Numbered from the stretch's first letter, positions 20,354 through 30,446 are shown. The stretch: 45,049 nucleotides of DNA from Actinomycetota bacterium (GCA_012514635.1 JAAYZX010000016.1:1-45049), one strand, 5' to 3'. The notes: generated from the letters alone by a model not told the origin. A program made the numbers and translations.

Positions 20354-21378
20354 TCGGTTTCCTCCTCATCTCCGTCACGCTTCGACCCCACCGACTCGCC
20401 GTCGGATACCTGGGGCCGACGCCGGCTATAGCGCATGCGAAAATCCAGCCAGATATCCAGCAAACCCACCCATGTGAGCAAAAGAAATAGGAATTGGCCT
20501 ACCAACGCCAGCGCGTACATTCCCGCCCGTTGGCCGGCACTCCGAGCCCGCACTTCCACCAGCCATTGTGTCAACGCCACACCCTGCACGAAAAATACCG
20601 TGACGAAAACCAGTGTGAGATTTATCCCGGCCAACCACAGCCACCGGCCGGCGTCTCCCACCCAAGACCCCGCCATAATCAGTACCAGCCCCAAGATGAA
20701 TCCGTACGGTGTAACCCAATGCAACCGCAGACAACGCAGAGACATACCTTCCGGCACCGGCAACACCCTGCCCAGTCTGGGCAGTATCACCGCTGCCAAT
20801 GCCACAGCAACCACTCCCAGCACCAATCCCAGGGACATGATGATACCCGGCATTAGGTAGGGCAGCAGAGCAACCAAGCGACGAGTAGCGGCCAACGACT
20901 CCTCGATAGCCGCCTGGTCGACTCCCGCTCCTGCGTACATCCCACTGACCGTCTGAAATGAAGTCTCCGCGATAGTGGCCAGTTGAGCCGGTGTCAGCCC
21001 TGACAGGAACCACGATAAACCAAGCCAAGCCGCTAATCCCAGCCCCGCCGCAACCGTCGACGCCCACAGTAGTCGCGAAATGCCCCAGTTGCGGCGCAGG
21101 CCCATCCCCAACACGACCCCCAAACCTCCGGTGAGCATGAGCGTAAATACGCCGCTCATGGGTCCGGCGAACAGCCAACTGAGCACCGATGCCGCCAGCG
21201 TCAGCACGAAGCCCGTCCTGGCACCCCACTTGGCAGTGACGTAGGACGCGGGTAGAGGGAGTAGGGGAATCAGGAGCACGGAGATGACCGGCACAAAACT
21301 CACCAGCAAAGACAGCACTACCGTGAGCGCCGCTCCCTTGCCCGCGTCCACCGCAGCCGAGGCGGTGAGCGCTCTCAC
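20344..21378 (-). CDS. DUF2232/YybS-like polytopic membrane protein
   Basis: Multi-TM protein located between rplI and rpsR, the typical locus for this family. Confidence 0.75.
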   Translation of the reverse strand: MRALTASAAVDAGKGAALTVVLSLLVSFVPVISVLLIPLLPLPASYVTAKWGARTGFVLTLAASVLSWLFAGPMSGVFTLMLTGGLGVVLGMGLRRNWGISRLLWASTVAAGLGLAAWLGLSWFLSGLTPAQLATIAETSFQTVSGMYAGAGVDQAAIEESLAATRRLVALLPYLMPGIIMSLGLVLGVVAVALAAVILPRLGRVLPVPEGMSLRCLRLHWVTPYGFILGLVLIMAGSWVGDAGRWLWLAGINLTLVFVTVFFVQGVALTQWLVEVRARSAGQRAGMYALALVGQFLFLLLTWVGLLDIWLDFRMRYSRRRPQVSDGESVGSKRDGDEEETEWK

Positions 21379-21408
21379 CGTTCCTCACCTGAGCGAGGCG
21401 ACGCGTCT

Positions 21409-21660
21409 CTACCGGCTGGAATACGGGAGCAGCGCCATCTCGCGCGCCCGCTTGATGGCCAAAGCGATCTGTCGCTGATGACGCCGGCACGCCCCGGTAG
21501 TACGACGCGACCTGATCTTTGCTCTATCCGACATATACCGCCGCAACCCATTGAAATCCTTGTAGTCGATAAGTTCGACCTTCTCTTTGCAGAAATAGCA
21601 GTACTTACGTCTCCGCGAACCTGACGCCGGCCGCGGGCGACGCCTCCTGGCGAATGCCAC
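21409..21660 (-). CDS. rpsR: 30S ribosomal protein S18
   Basis: [56 protein letters not shown]. Confidence 0.96.
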   Translation of the reverse strand: MAFARRRRPRPASGSRRRKYCYFCKEKVELIDYKDFNGLRRYMSDRAKIRSRRTTGACRRHQRQIALAIKRAREMALLPYSSR

Positions 21661-21682
21661 GTACTCTTACCTCCTGAAACGG

Positions 21683-22153
21683 CTAGAAGGGGATATCGTC
21701 CTCTTCGCCGAAATCGATGTCTTTGAAATCGTTGGCCGGCGCCAAATCGGAGGGAGGCGTATAACCGCTACTCCGTTGACCGGAGTAACCTCCGCCACCA
21801 GCGTCACCGCCCTGCCCACTCGGGCTTCCCAGAAATACCACCAAGTTGGCGACGATCTCGACCTTGCTGCGCCTGGTGCCGTCCTGCGCCTCCCAACTGC
21901 GCTGTTCCAGACGCCCCTCTACAGCCACCGGACGGCCTTTGGTGAGATACTTGGCACAGTTCTCACCCTGTTGGCCCCAGACCACCACGTCGAAAAAGCT
22001 GGTGGCTTCCACCCATTGCCCCGATGCGTCCTTGTAGGACCTGCCCACCGCAACGCCCAATTGGCAGACGCTCTTGCCGTTTGGCGTTTGACGCAGTTCC
22101 GGGTCCCGGGTTAGGTTGCCCACGAGGGTGGCATGAGCGAAACCCCTGGCCAT
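21683..22153 (-). CDS. ssb: Single-stranded DNA-binding protein
   Basis: VGNLTRDPELRQTPNGKSVCQLGVAVGRSY...; acidic tail DFGEEDDIPF. Confidence 0.96.
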   Translation of the reverse strand: MARGFAHATLVGNLTRDPELRQTPNGKSVCQLGVAVGRSYKDASGQWVEATSFFDVVVWGQQGENCAKYLTKGRPVAVEGRLEQRSWEAQDGTRRSKVEIVANLVVFLGSPSGQGGDAGGGGYSGQRSSGYTPPSDLAPANDFKDIDFGEEDDIPF

Positions 22154-22156
22154 GAC

Positions 22157-22504
22157 TTACTCCTCGTCTGGTACGTCGTCCGCGACAGGTGCAATATCTG
22201 CACTGGCGATGCCGCCTTTCTCAGGCATACGCACCGGCATGGCACGGAGCACGGTGTCGGCGATCTTGAGGACCCGCGTGATTTCGTCGAGCGTTTTAGG
22301 CTCAGCTTTGAAGTACATCACGTAATAGTAGCCCTCATTGATATGGTCAATCTCGTAGGCGAAACGCCTCTTGCCCCATTCGTCGGTCTTACCGACTGTG
22401 CCCTGTTCGTTTGTGATGATCTCCCGAACCCGATCGAGGAGCGCTGCGCGCGTCTCGTCTTCGGCATCAGGATGCATGATCATCATCAGCTCATAGCTGT
22501 TCAG
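22157..22504 (-). CDS. rpsF: 30S ribosomal protein S6 (likely CTG start)
   Basis: Reading in frame upstream of ATG 22486 gives (CTG)NSYELMMIMHPDAEDE.., restoring the conserved YELM strand; GGAGG at 22511-22515 is 6 nt upstream of CTG 22504. Confidence 0.85.
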   Translation of the reverse strand: MNSYELMMIMHPDAEDETRAALLDRVREIITNEQGTVGKTDEWGKRRFAYEIDHINEGYYYVMYFKAEPKTLDEITRVLKIADTVLRAMPVRMPEKGGIASADIAPVADDVPDEE

Positions 22505-22706
22505 GGTTCACCTCCTTCGGACTAAGCGGCCCCGGCCTCTCTGCCAGAGCAGGGGTGTTATGTACGCGTGCGTCCCCCGCACGCTCGGCCGGTGGAGCTC
22601 ACATCACCACCGGCTTCCACGCCGGCCGCCCAGCGACACCCGGACGCGGAGAGCGAAGTATACACTCAGATGCGGACGACGTGTGGATCGCCGCTTCTAT
22701 GGGCCC

Positions 22707-23849
22707 TCACGAGGGCGATCCTGCCCCCGGCCGCTTTGCTTCAGGAGCCGCACTCGCTTGAGATTCAGCAGTACTCTGCTCCGCATGATACGCTGCCTGT
22801 TGCGCCTGGTATGCCCGTATCTGCCCGCTACGACGCCGGTCTCGCTGCCGCAACACAGCCCGCGTTATAAGGTAGACCACCCACCCAATCAGCGCCAACA
22901 GGACCAGCACGGGTAACGCACCGCCGAGGAAGACCAGGAGTTCATTTACCGTGCGCACCAGAGCCCGAACGGCATCCTTGAGCGCCTGAATGAAGCCCCA
23001 TCCACCGTTCTTCGTGGCCACTGCACCCGACTCATATAGACTCACTGTCAGCGTAGAGAAACTGGAGTGCTCCTCCAAGTAGGCCAAGCGACCCTTCAGC
23101 TGTTCGATCTCACGCTGAACCGAGTAGAGCACATCGCGAACCCTAAGGGTCTCCTCCACTGTGCCTGCTTGGCCCATCAAAGAGAGGAGTGCCTGCTCCT
23201 GAGTTTGAGCATTCTTGAGACGCGCTTCCAGATCCACATATTCTTCAGTCACGTCCTGTGAGTCGACCTGCTGGGCGGTTGCCTTTCCCAATCTCAGGAC
23301 ATCCTCCAGCGCGAGGTTGAGGGATTGGCTGGGCACGCGGATAGTCACCACGCCGCTACGCATGACGCTTTCCTTGCCGGACGCGCTGGAGTTGGCCGAC
23401 ACTACATACCCGCCATACTTATCCGCCAGGAGGCGAGTCTGTTCAAAAGCCGTCTGGAACGTGCCCTCCTCCACTTCCACCTGCAGGGACGCGTTGGTGA
23501 TAACTTTCTGGTTGGATCTATGCGCGATAACGCCATCCTCCGCGCCGTACGGAGAGATGGGCACAAAAGGCGCCATGGCCTCGGCGCCGTTCTCTTCAGC
23601 GACATAATCTCCGCGCGCCGCCCCCGTAATGGAAGTGTTGTAGTAAACGGTGGCCTCCGAGACGTCCTCCCCCGACATCTTTGCGCCACCATCGCCCGTA
23701 CCACACCCGGAGACCCAGACCAACGCAGCCACAAGAAGAACAACAACGCCAACAATCCCGACCGTAGTCAGCCGAGCCCGCCGTTGCAGCCTACACCGGC
23801 CTGAAGTGACTACTGCCGACGACGCTCCCGTGGATGTTGACCTGTTCAT
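22707..23849 (-). CDS. DUF4349-like membrane-anchored protein
   Basis: ITNASLQVEVEEGTFQTAFEQTRLLADKYGGYVVSANSSASG...GTVTIRVPSQSLNLALEDV..; coiled-coil region and C-terminal TM. Confidence 0.75.
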   Translation of the reverse strand: MNRSTSTGASSAVVTSGRCRLQRRARLTTVGIVGVVVLLVAALVWVSGCGTGDGGAKMSGEDVSEATVYYNTSITGAARGDYVAEENGAEAMAPFVPISPYGAEDGVIAHRSNQKVITNASLQVEVEEGTFQTAFEQTRLLADKYGGYVVSANSSASGKESVMRSGVVTIRVPSQSLNLALEDVLRLGKATAQQVDSQDVTEEYVDLEARLKNAQTQEQALLSLMGQAGTVEETLRVRDVLYSVQREIEQLKGRLAYLEEHSSFSTLTVSLYESGAVATKNGGWGFIQALKDAVRALVRTVNELLVFLGGALPVLVLLALIGWVVYLITRAVLRQRDRRRSGQIRAYQAQQAAYHAEQSTAESQASAAPEAKRPGAGSPS

Positions 23850-23921
23850 GACCTCCCCCTCTCACGTATGTCCGTATGACGAGAGAGACCAGGTCCCCGG
23901 TTCCATCCGTTGGCCGTCCGG

Positions 23922-25166
23922 CTAAGAAGCAAGATCCTGCGCCAGTTCGCCCAAAAAAAGTCCCACATCGGTCACGATACCGATGGTCTGAAAACTACCC
24001 CTATCCGATAGCTTGGTCACTACAGCCGGGTTGATATCCACGCACACGGTGCGCACCGACGCAGGCAGCAGGTTCCCGACGGCGATGGAGTGCAGCATGG
24101 TGGACAACATGAGGCACATGCCCGCCTGACGGGCGTACTCACGCATGGCCCGCTGAGCTTCCATAGCGTCCGTCAGCACTTCGGGCAACGGGCCATCGTC
24201 GCGGATGGAGCCGGCGAGTACATACGGAACACCCGCCTTCACCAGCTCGTAGAAGAGACCGCGATCCACCACCCCCTGCTCGACCGCCTGCAAGATACTC
24301 CCACAGGCCCGCACGCGATTGATGGCCCGGAGATGGTGCTCGTGTCCACCCTCCTCCGACAGCCCCCTCTCTAAGTTGATGCCGAGAGACGTACCGTAGA
24401 GACACACCTCGATATCGTGCACAGCGACGGCGTTGCCACCAAATACCACGTCGACCCAACCGTCACGGACCATGCCGGCGAGGGCCGGCGCCGCACCCGT
24501 GTGCACCACCGCGGGACCCACCACCGCAAGTATCTTGCGACCTGTATCGCGCATCCGGCGCATGAGTCCGGCGACTTCGCCTATGACGAGGTGTTTGGGT
24601 TTCTCTGAGGACACCGACGAGCTCATGAATTCGAAGGTACGCGCTTCCCGCGACCGCTCCATCGGCCTCACACGAACACCTCTCCGACCCACTACCAGAA
24701 AGTCCCCTTTCTTGACCTGAGAAATGGGAACAGTCTCAGCGATGTCGGTCTCGATGGTGTTGGCCTCGGCGGTCTCATCAGTAGCGATCAAACGGATCCC
24801 GCAATCCATCTCCGGATGGGCCACCGGCACCCAGCGGCCATGCACTCTCACAAAAGTCTCCAGATTGGTGGTGCTGTAGAAGCCCTCGGGAAAGACACCA
24901 TCGACGGGAGCCGGAGCCAGCTGAGCATCAACCTGTTCCACGGCCTGCGCCCCGTGACGCTGGAGACGGCTGAGAATGGCTTCAAGCTGGACTTCGCCGG
25001 CGGCCTTCACGCGTATAAGCGCCCGTGAGTAGTCAAACTTTTCACGACCAACACGGAAGCTAAGAAAACGAAAATCCCCACCCAGGTCGAGGATGTCGTC
25101 CAGGACCCGGGGGAGGACCATGGAGTCAATTATGTGACCTTCAAGCCTGATGTCCTCATACACCAC
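23922..25166 (-). CDS. LOR/SDH conserved-domain protein (TIGR00300-like)
   Basis: EDIRLEGHIIDSMVLPRVLDDILDLGGDFRFLSFRVGREKFDYSRALIRV...PEGFYSTTNLETFVRVHGRWVPVAHPEMDCGI. GTG start chosen near 25166 to exclude the upstream hairpin. Confidence 0.75.
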   Translation of the reverse strand: MVYEDIRLEGHIIDSMVLPRVLDDILDLGGDFRFLSFRVGREKFDYSRALIRVKAAGEVQLEAILSRLQRHGAQAVEQVDAQLAPAPVDGVFPEGFYSTTNLETFVRVHGRWVPVAHPEMDCGIRLIATDETAEANTIETDIAETVPISQVKKGDFLVVGRRGVRVRPMERSREARTFEFMSSSVSSEKPKHLVIGEVAGLMRRMRDTGRKILAVVGPAVVHTGAAPALAGMVRDGWVDVVFGGNAVAVHDIEVCLYGTSLGINLERGLSEEGGHEHHLRAINRVRACGSILQAVEQGVVDRGLFYELVKAGVPYVLAGSIRDDGPLPEVLTDAMEAQRAMREYARQAGMCLMLSTMLHSIAVGNLLPASVRTVCVDINPAVVTKLSDRGSFQTIGIVTDVGLFLGELAQDLAS

Positions 25167-25190
25167 AGAGGAACCCCCCCATTTGACTGG

Positions 25191-25228
25191 GGGGCGGCCC
25201 CGGCGCCTGCAGGCGCCGGGGCCGCCCC
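25191..25228. repeat. 38-bp perfect GC palindrome between SDH and LOR/SDH genes
   Basis: GGGGCGGCCCCGGCGCCTGCAGGCGCCGGGGCCGCCCC. Confidence 0.95.
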
Positions 25229-25249
25229 AACAACACACTGTTTCAGTAC

Positions 25250-26671
25250 CTACTCTAGTCTTTCCCAGATCTCGTGGAAATGGATCCCCAGCCTCTCCAG
25301 CTCTGCCAACACCGGCTCGTATATCTCCGGCACTACCGGAACCTGCACACCGGTGGCGTGAACCCTCCCCTCCAGGATCATCCGAGCGCCAATGGCCGCC
25401 GGCAGACCCACCGTTCTGTTCATGGAACTGAAGCCTCCGGGAACACCAAAATCGATCATGGTGGAGGTGATCTTCTCTTTGAAATCTCCGTATTCGGCGA
25501 CGAATTCATGTTTGAGTACCAACATATCTCGTTCTTGCGATTGGTAACTCATGCGCTCCAACATGCGGGCCGTCAAAACGTCCACCGGCGCCCCTTGAGA
25601 GATAGGCAGGGGATCGTTGTCAAAGAGACCCAGCCACTCCATGGCCAGAAGCTCAGACGAATCCGCATCCAAGTTCAGCTTCTGCCCAACCAGAGCACGC
25701 ACATCCGCCGCCGACCCCGTGCCGATTGCATCCGCCGTCTTATCCGCACCGGTTGTCGAGGCACCGGTATCGCTCGTGGAGGGACCTCTGGCAAAATTTG
25801 TGGCAGCCCCTACCAGTTCCGCCGTGAAGTCCGCATAGGTTTTGTCGGTCAGATCGTTCCGCTCCTCTTCGCCCAGATATCCCAGCTCGAGCACCTTACT
25901 CATGATCCGACACCAACCCCTGTTGCGGAGCGTGCCCCGGAACATGTGTGCAGCCCCCCCTATACCATAAGTAGCCATGTACGGGAGACTGTTGCGATTC
26001 GGATAGCCTTCTAACATTATGGTGGTGCCTTCTATGTCTACGGGCACGTCCCATCGATGTTGAAACAGTTCTTCACCCGCAACGAGCACCTTCCTGCCGC
26101 CGTGCATATAGAGGGCAGGGTTCTTACCGGCCAGTAGGACTCCGCGCGGACTCCACGAGAACTTATATCCGAAGGGGTTGTCGTTGACCTCCGGCGCCGG
26201 TAACCCCCCACACCACGACGTGAACGAGACCACACGACCACCCCGCCGCTTCACCTCGTTGATTACACGCATGGCCGTCATGTGGTCAATTCCTGGATCC
26301 ACCCCGATCTCATTCAATAAGATCACACCGGCCCTACGCGCAGCACCGTCAAGAGCCGCCATCTCATCTTTCACGTACGACGTAGTTACCATGTGCCTGC
26401 CGTGCCCGACACAGTGTTGCGCCACAATGGGATGATAGGCAAAGGGTAAAAGGCTGACAGAAAGGTCATGCTCGGCAATAGCGGCTTCCAAAGCTCTATC
26501 ATCAGTCAAGTCCAGTGCACGTGTCTGGCCTCGGGGATGATCCCCAACGATCTTCTCGGCTTTTTCCACCGTCCGGGTTGCTACGGTTACGTGGAAGCCG
26601 GGTTGTTCTAGAAGATATTGCACGTGGGCTCCGGCCACCATGCCGGCTCCCAGAACAAGTATCCTCTTCAT
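25250..26671 (-). CDS. Saccharopine dehydrogenase family protein (SDH domain)
   Basis: MKRILVLGAGMVAGAHVQYLLEQPGFHVTVATRT...NEIGVDPGIDHMTAMRVINEVKRRGGRVVSFTSWCGGLPAPE. Confidence 0.88.
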   Translation of the reverse strand: MKRILVLGAGMVAGAHVQYLLEQPGFHVTVATRTVEKAEKIVGDHPRGQTRALDLTDDRALEAAIAEHDLSVSLLPFAYHPIVAQHCVGHGRHMVTTSYVKDEMAALDGAARRAGVILLNEIGVDPGIDHMTAMRVINEVKRRGGRVVSFTSWCGGLPAPEVNDNPFGYKFSWSPRGVLLAGKNPALYMHGGRKVLVAGEELFQHRWDVPVDIEGTTIMLEGYPNRNSLPYMATYGIGGAAHMFRGTLRNRGWCRIMSKVLELGYLGEEERNDLTDKTYADFTAELVGAATNFARGPSTSDTGASTTGADKTADAIGTGSAADVRALVGQKLNLDADSSELLAMEWLGLFDNDPLPISQGAPVDVLTARMLERMSYQSQERDMLVLKHEFVAEYGDFKEKITSTMIDFGVPGGFSSMNRTVGLPAAIGARMILEGRVHATGVQVPVVPEIYEPVLAELERLGIHFHEIWERLE

Positions 26672-26704
26672 CGAGCACCTCCGCGCGCTTGTCTGCAGTC
26701 AGGT

Positions 26705-26735
26705 GGGGCGGCGCCGGCTCCGCCTGCGCCGCCCC
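26705..26735. repeat. GC-rich hairpin directly after LKR stop codon
   Basis: GGGGCGGCGC ... GCGCCGCCCC 10-bp stem. Confidence 0.8.
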
Positions 26736-28049
26736 TCACAGGAATTGCTCCATATACTCGAAATCAGGCGTAAGTCGTCCGTGATAGACAATCACAGCCC
26801 GTTTGATCTCAGGCGGCAGATCGAGATCCCCAAAAGACACAGAGTAGTCCGCGTGAACCAGCGCCGGGATGAAGCGCCTGAGTACTCCACTGAAGTACAC
26901 TGAAGCATCCCTGGGCAACTCGCTCGGGAGGATATCCACCGACATCACCACCACCCCCCTACCCTCCACACCGCCCGAAACACCACCCGTCAACGGATCG
27001 TAGACGAAGTAGGGTGCGCCGGGATCAGTGATTCGTACGGTGCACTCGACGGCACCTTCCAGGTCGGCGCTGATGTCCCCGATCACCTTCAACCGCTGAG
27101 ACCCACATTCCCATTGTTGCCGCAACCCTTTCTTGGTGATCAGCCGAGGATACTTGTCCTCCCAGTAGATACAGTTGACGAGCATCGTCAGATACGGAAC
27201 GTACCGTTCAAAGACTCCGCGATAGCGATCCGGACGTTGGTAATAGTCTTGTAACCGGAAGGCGGCCGCCGCTTGGAGCGGCTCAGCCGTATCCTCCTCC
27301 CGGAAGACTACTTTGTACACACAGTGACGAGACGCATCGCCTCGCTCAATGAGCTCAGCCAACCGCCCCGGCGGGACCTCCTCCACGGGAAGAAGATCTA
27401 AAATCTCCCACGCCCCCCGTGCCACGTTTCCATATCCCGCAAAACCGCAAACAACGGGAGCGAGCTCCGGCAAAAATCCCTCGGTACGAATGCCGTCACC
27501 CACAACGCGCACCGCTTCCTTAGCTTCCTCCAAGTTATGATACTCGAGTGGCCGCTTGAGCGCCGCCAACGGTGTCGCCATACCCTCCCATGCCATCCGC
27601 CGCTCCAGCGCCACGAGAGTCTCCATCATTCCGGCCATACCCGCGAAGTTCCCAAAGAAGATGAGGCGTTTCCCATTTTCGTCCGTGACCTTCTCATAGT
27701 CGATTAGGTTGCAACCCAAGTCCATGAGACGCTTCAGCATGGGCATGTTGTACGACTGACCCTTGATGGTATGAGAGAAGAAGACGTACGTTCCTCCCTG
27801 CCGGAAGGTCTCCGGTTTCATCTCTTTGATGCCTATTTCAATCGGACATGCTCCCAGATCCTCCTGCACCAAGGCTCCTACCGCCAGAAACTCCTCATCG
27901 GAAAATATTCGGAGAGAAGAGGGCTGAACCACTACATCGATCCCGGCTTTCCTCAAAGTCCCAGCGTCCTGGGGAGTGACCGCCACCCGCTTTTCCCACA
28001 CGCTCTTATCCTCACGACGCAGCCCCAAACACTTCCTGTTCGTATTCAC
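26736..28049 (-). CDS. Lysine-ketoglutarate reductase-like protein (AlaDH/PNT N-domain family)
   Basis: LGLRREDKSVWEKRVAVTPQDAGTLRKAGIDVVVQPSSLRIFSDEEFLAVGA...YVFFSHTIKGQSYNMPMLKRLMDLGCNLIDYEKVTDENGKRLIFFGNFAGMAGM. Confidence 0.85.
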   Translation of the reverse strand: MNTNRKCLGLRREDKSVWEKRVAVTPQDAGTLRKAGIDVVVQPSSLRIFSDEEFLAVGALVQEDLGACPIEIGIKEMKPETFRQGGTYVFFSHTIKGQSYNMPMLKRLMDLGCNLIDYEKVTDENGKRLIFFGNFAGMAGMMETLVALERRMAWEGMATPLAALKRPLEYHNLEEAKEAVRVVGDGIRTEGFLPELAPVVCGFAGYGNVARGAWEILDLLPVEEVPPGRLAELIERGDASRHCVYKVVFREEDTAEPLQAAAAFRLQDYYQRPDRYRGVFERYVPYLTMLVNCIYWEDKYPRLITKKGLRQQWECGSQRLKVIGDISADLEGAVECTVRITDPGAPYFVYDPLTGGVSGGVEGRGVVVMSVDILPSELPRDASVYFSGVLRRFIPALVHADYSVSFGDLDLPPEIKRAVIVYHGRLTPDFEYMEQFL

Positions 28050-28534
28050 GACATCACTCCCTCCTCTCCACCCGACTCCTCGTCCGTTTCCATTGTCAAA
28101 GCCCAGCGATAGGCCAGCTTGTAGCTCCGCGCAATCATCAACGTTTCGGTTCGAACCACTCCGGGGACAGAGTGGATCGTGCCCATAACAAACTCCGTGA
28201 GATGCGGTAGATCACGGCAGAAAACCTCCACGATGAGGTCGAATCGGCCCAAGGTCAGTACCGCGTAGCTGATCTCGGGCATGGCAGTTATGGCACGGGC
28301 AACCGCATCGCCGTAACCAGGCGTCACCACAACCCCCAGGATGGCCGGCGCCAGGAATCCCAAGGAATGCGGATCTACCACCCCCACGGTGCGCACTATG
28401 CCCTGATCGGTGAGATTTCTGTAACGAGCCCGTATGGTTGTCTCCGATACTGCCGCGTGGCGCGCAATATCGGTGAAGGACGTGCGGCCGTCTTCCTGCA
28501 GCGCTCGTAGAATTAATCTATCGATTTCGTCCAC
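28046..28534 (-). CDS. Lrp/AsnC-family transcriptional regulator
   Basis: MDEIDRLILRALQEDGRTSFTDIARHAAVSETTIRARYRNLTDQGIVRTVGVVDP HTH; 4-bp overlap with LKR gene. Confidence 0.92.
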   Translation of the reverse strand: MDEIDRLILRALQEDGRTSFTDIARHAAVSETTIRARYRNLTDQGIVRTVGVVDPHSLGFLAPAILGVVVTPGYGDAVARAITAMPEISYAVLTLGRFDLIVEVFCRDLPHLTEFVMGTIHSVPGVVRTETLMIARSYKLAYRWALTMETDEESGGEEGVMS

Positions 28535-28711
28535 TCCATCCCCGTTTCCATCGAAATTCGTATATATATACCTATTTTATAGTGTTTTTCGCCGATATGC
28601 GGGCTCTAAAGACTTGTGTTTCGCAGTTCTGCCTTTCGATCGGGTTACAACATGCAATCGTCGGAAAATCCCGGCGCCAATACGACAGGCGATGTGATTA
28701 AGTGAGACGTG

Positions 28712-29638
28712 ATGTCTAGACAGTGCCGATCCATTTCTGTAGTGGTCAACCCGGCATCGGCCGGGGGATCCACCGCCCGCCTGTGGCCACGGGCCGAAGC
28801 CGCCCTGCGCACAGCGGGTTTCGTTCTAGACGTTCACATTACGGAAGGACCGAATCACGCCACAGCCCTTGCCCACAAAGCGGGCGAGTCGGGATACCAC
28901 GTCGTCCTGTACGTAGGTGGCGACGGCACGGCAAATGAAGTAGCCAACGGTCTACTGCAGCTTCCGCGCCAAGATCGCCCGGCATTGGCGTCACTGCCCA
29001 GGGGGAGCGGGGGCGACTTCCCACGAGCGCTGGGAATGCGCCCCGGCATCGAACAGGCTGTGGCGCGCCTGAAGGCCGACCGTCGCCTGGCCATCGATGT
29101 CGCCCATTCCACCTTCTCCGCACCGAGCCGCACGTCTGTCGACCGTGCCTTCATCAATGTCGCCGACGCCGGACTCGGTGGTGTGGTAGTGGAGCGTGTC
29201 AATCAATCCCGGAAGCCCCTGGGTGGGACCATAGCTTTCCTGTGGGGCTCATTGACTTCGTTCTGGACCTATGCGAACACGCCTATGAAGATCGTGGTGG
29301 ACTCCACTATCATTCACGAAGGACCAACGGCCACGGCCGTCATCGCCAACGGCAACTACTTTGGAGGCGGCCTGAGAATCGCTCCAGCGGCACGCTTCGA
29401 CGACGGCTTCCTGGACATCGTGGTAGTGGGCGATATCAACAAAGCCGACCTGATCACTCAGTTGCCCCACCTCTATCGAGGCACCCACGTGCGACACCCC
29501 AAAGTCTCCATCTTTCGCGGTCGTGAAGTCTCCGTGGAATCGGCCGTACCGTCGCCACTGGATCTCGATGGCGAGCAACCCGGCTACACGCCATTCCACG
29601 TGTCTCTAGAGCCCGGCGCGATCGACGTGTTGATCTAG
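28712..29638 (+). CDS. Diacylglycerol kinase/YegS-family lipid kinase
   Basis: SVVVNPASAGGSTARLWPRAEAAL...YVGGDGTANEVANGL...PRGSGGDFPRALG. Confidence 0.9.
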   Translation: MSRQCRSISVVVNPASAGGSTARLWPRAEAALRTAGFVLDVHITEGPNHATALAHKAGESGYHVVLYVGGDGTANEVANGLLQLPRQDRPALASLPRGSGGDFPRALGMRPGIEQAVARLKADRRLAIDVAHSTFSAPSRTSVDRAFINVADAGLGGVVVERVNQSRKPLGGTIAFLWGSLTSFWTYANTPMKIVVDSTIIHEGPTATAVIANGNYFGGGLRIAPAARFDDGFLDIVVVGDINKADLITQLPHLYRGTHVRHPKVSIFRGREVSVESAVPSPLDLDGEQPGYTPFHVSLEPGAIDVLI

Positions 29639-29720
29639 AAGTCTTCGCCTTCCGCGCCTCGGGCACCGACGGCTCCACAACCACCCTTTACCTTTCGTCC
29701 CGTCGGTCTAGGCCGTCCCC

Positions 29721-30446
29721 CTACAACTGGAACAAAGTGGATCCCCCCAACAACCCGCTGAGCCAACCCAGGCGACCTAAAATAATGAGCACGCCGTAAC
29801 CCGCCAGCAATACTCCCGACACGATACGTATCGCCCTAACATGTCTCTTCGCCCAATCTAGAACATTCAACAGCTTCGAGAACAAGAGACCCGCCACCAC
29901 AAAGGGTGCTCCCAGCCCCACAGAATATACGAATAAGAGTAGCGCTCCTCCCAACGGGTCTCTGCCCGAAGCAGCAAGCGTTAGAATGGATGCCAGAATA
30001 GGGCCCACGCATGGCGTCCAACCCAACGCGAAGGCAAAGCCCGTGAGCATAGCGCCCACGATCCCTTTCGGAGACCGAAAGGGCAAAACCCGACGCTCTC
30101 TTTCCAGCTGACCGGAGGGTATGGCGCCCGCCACCAGCAGCCCCAACACAATTAGCAAGATACCGGCTGCAATCTGGAGTTGGCGCTCATAAGCACGAAT
30201 AGCCTCACCGACAAAAGCCACTCCTGCACCCGCCGCCGTGAACACGACGGCAAACCCCAAGACGAATGCCAGAGTCGCAGGAAGAACGCGTCTTCGTCCG
30301 GCCTGCAGCTCATCGACAGACACACCGGAGACAAACGAGAGATAGCCCGGCAGCAGAGGGAGAACGCAGGGACTGAGAAAGCTGGCGGCCCCTGCCACCA
30401 GCGAAAGCCAGAAGGCTCCAAAGCCCAGTCCGTCACCTAGCTGCAT
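29721..30446 (-). CDS. ccdA: Cytochrome c biogenesis/thiol transporter CcdA
   Basis: FLSPCVLPLLPGYLSFVSG...GFAFALGWTPCVGPILASIL. Confidence 0.93.
   Translation of the reverse strand: MQLGDGLGFGAFWLSLVAGAASFLSPCVLPLLPGYLSFVSGVSVDELQAGRRRVLPATLAFVLGFAVVFTAAGAGVAFVGEAIRAYERQLQIAAGILLIVLGLLVAGAIPSGQLERERRVLPFRSPKGIVGAMLTGFAFALGWTPCVGPILASILTLAASGRDPLGGALLLFVYSVGLGAPFVVAGLLFSKLLNVLDWAKRHVRAIRIVSGVLLAGYGVLIILGRLGWLSGLLGGSTLFQL

Noticed and set aside
20426-21490. 354-aa Gly/Arg-rich minus ORF overlapping DUF2232 gene
   Set aside because: Alternate frame of the multi-TM gene; composition typical of GC-rich shadow ORFs.
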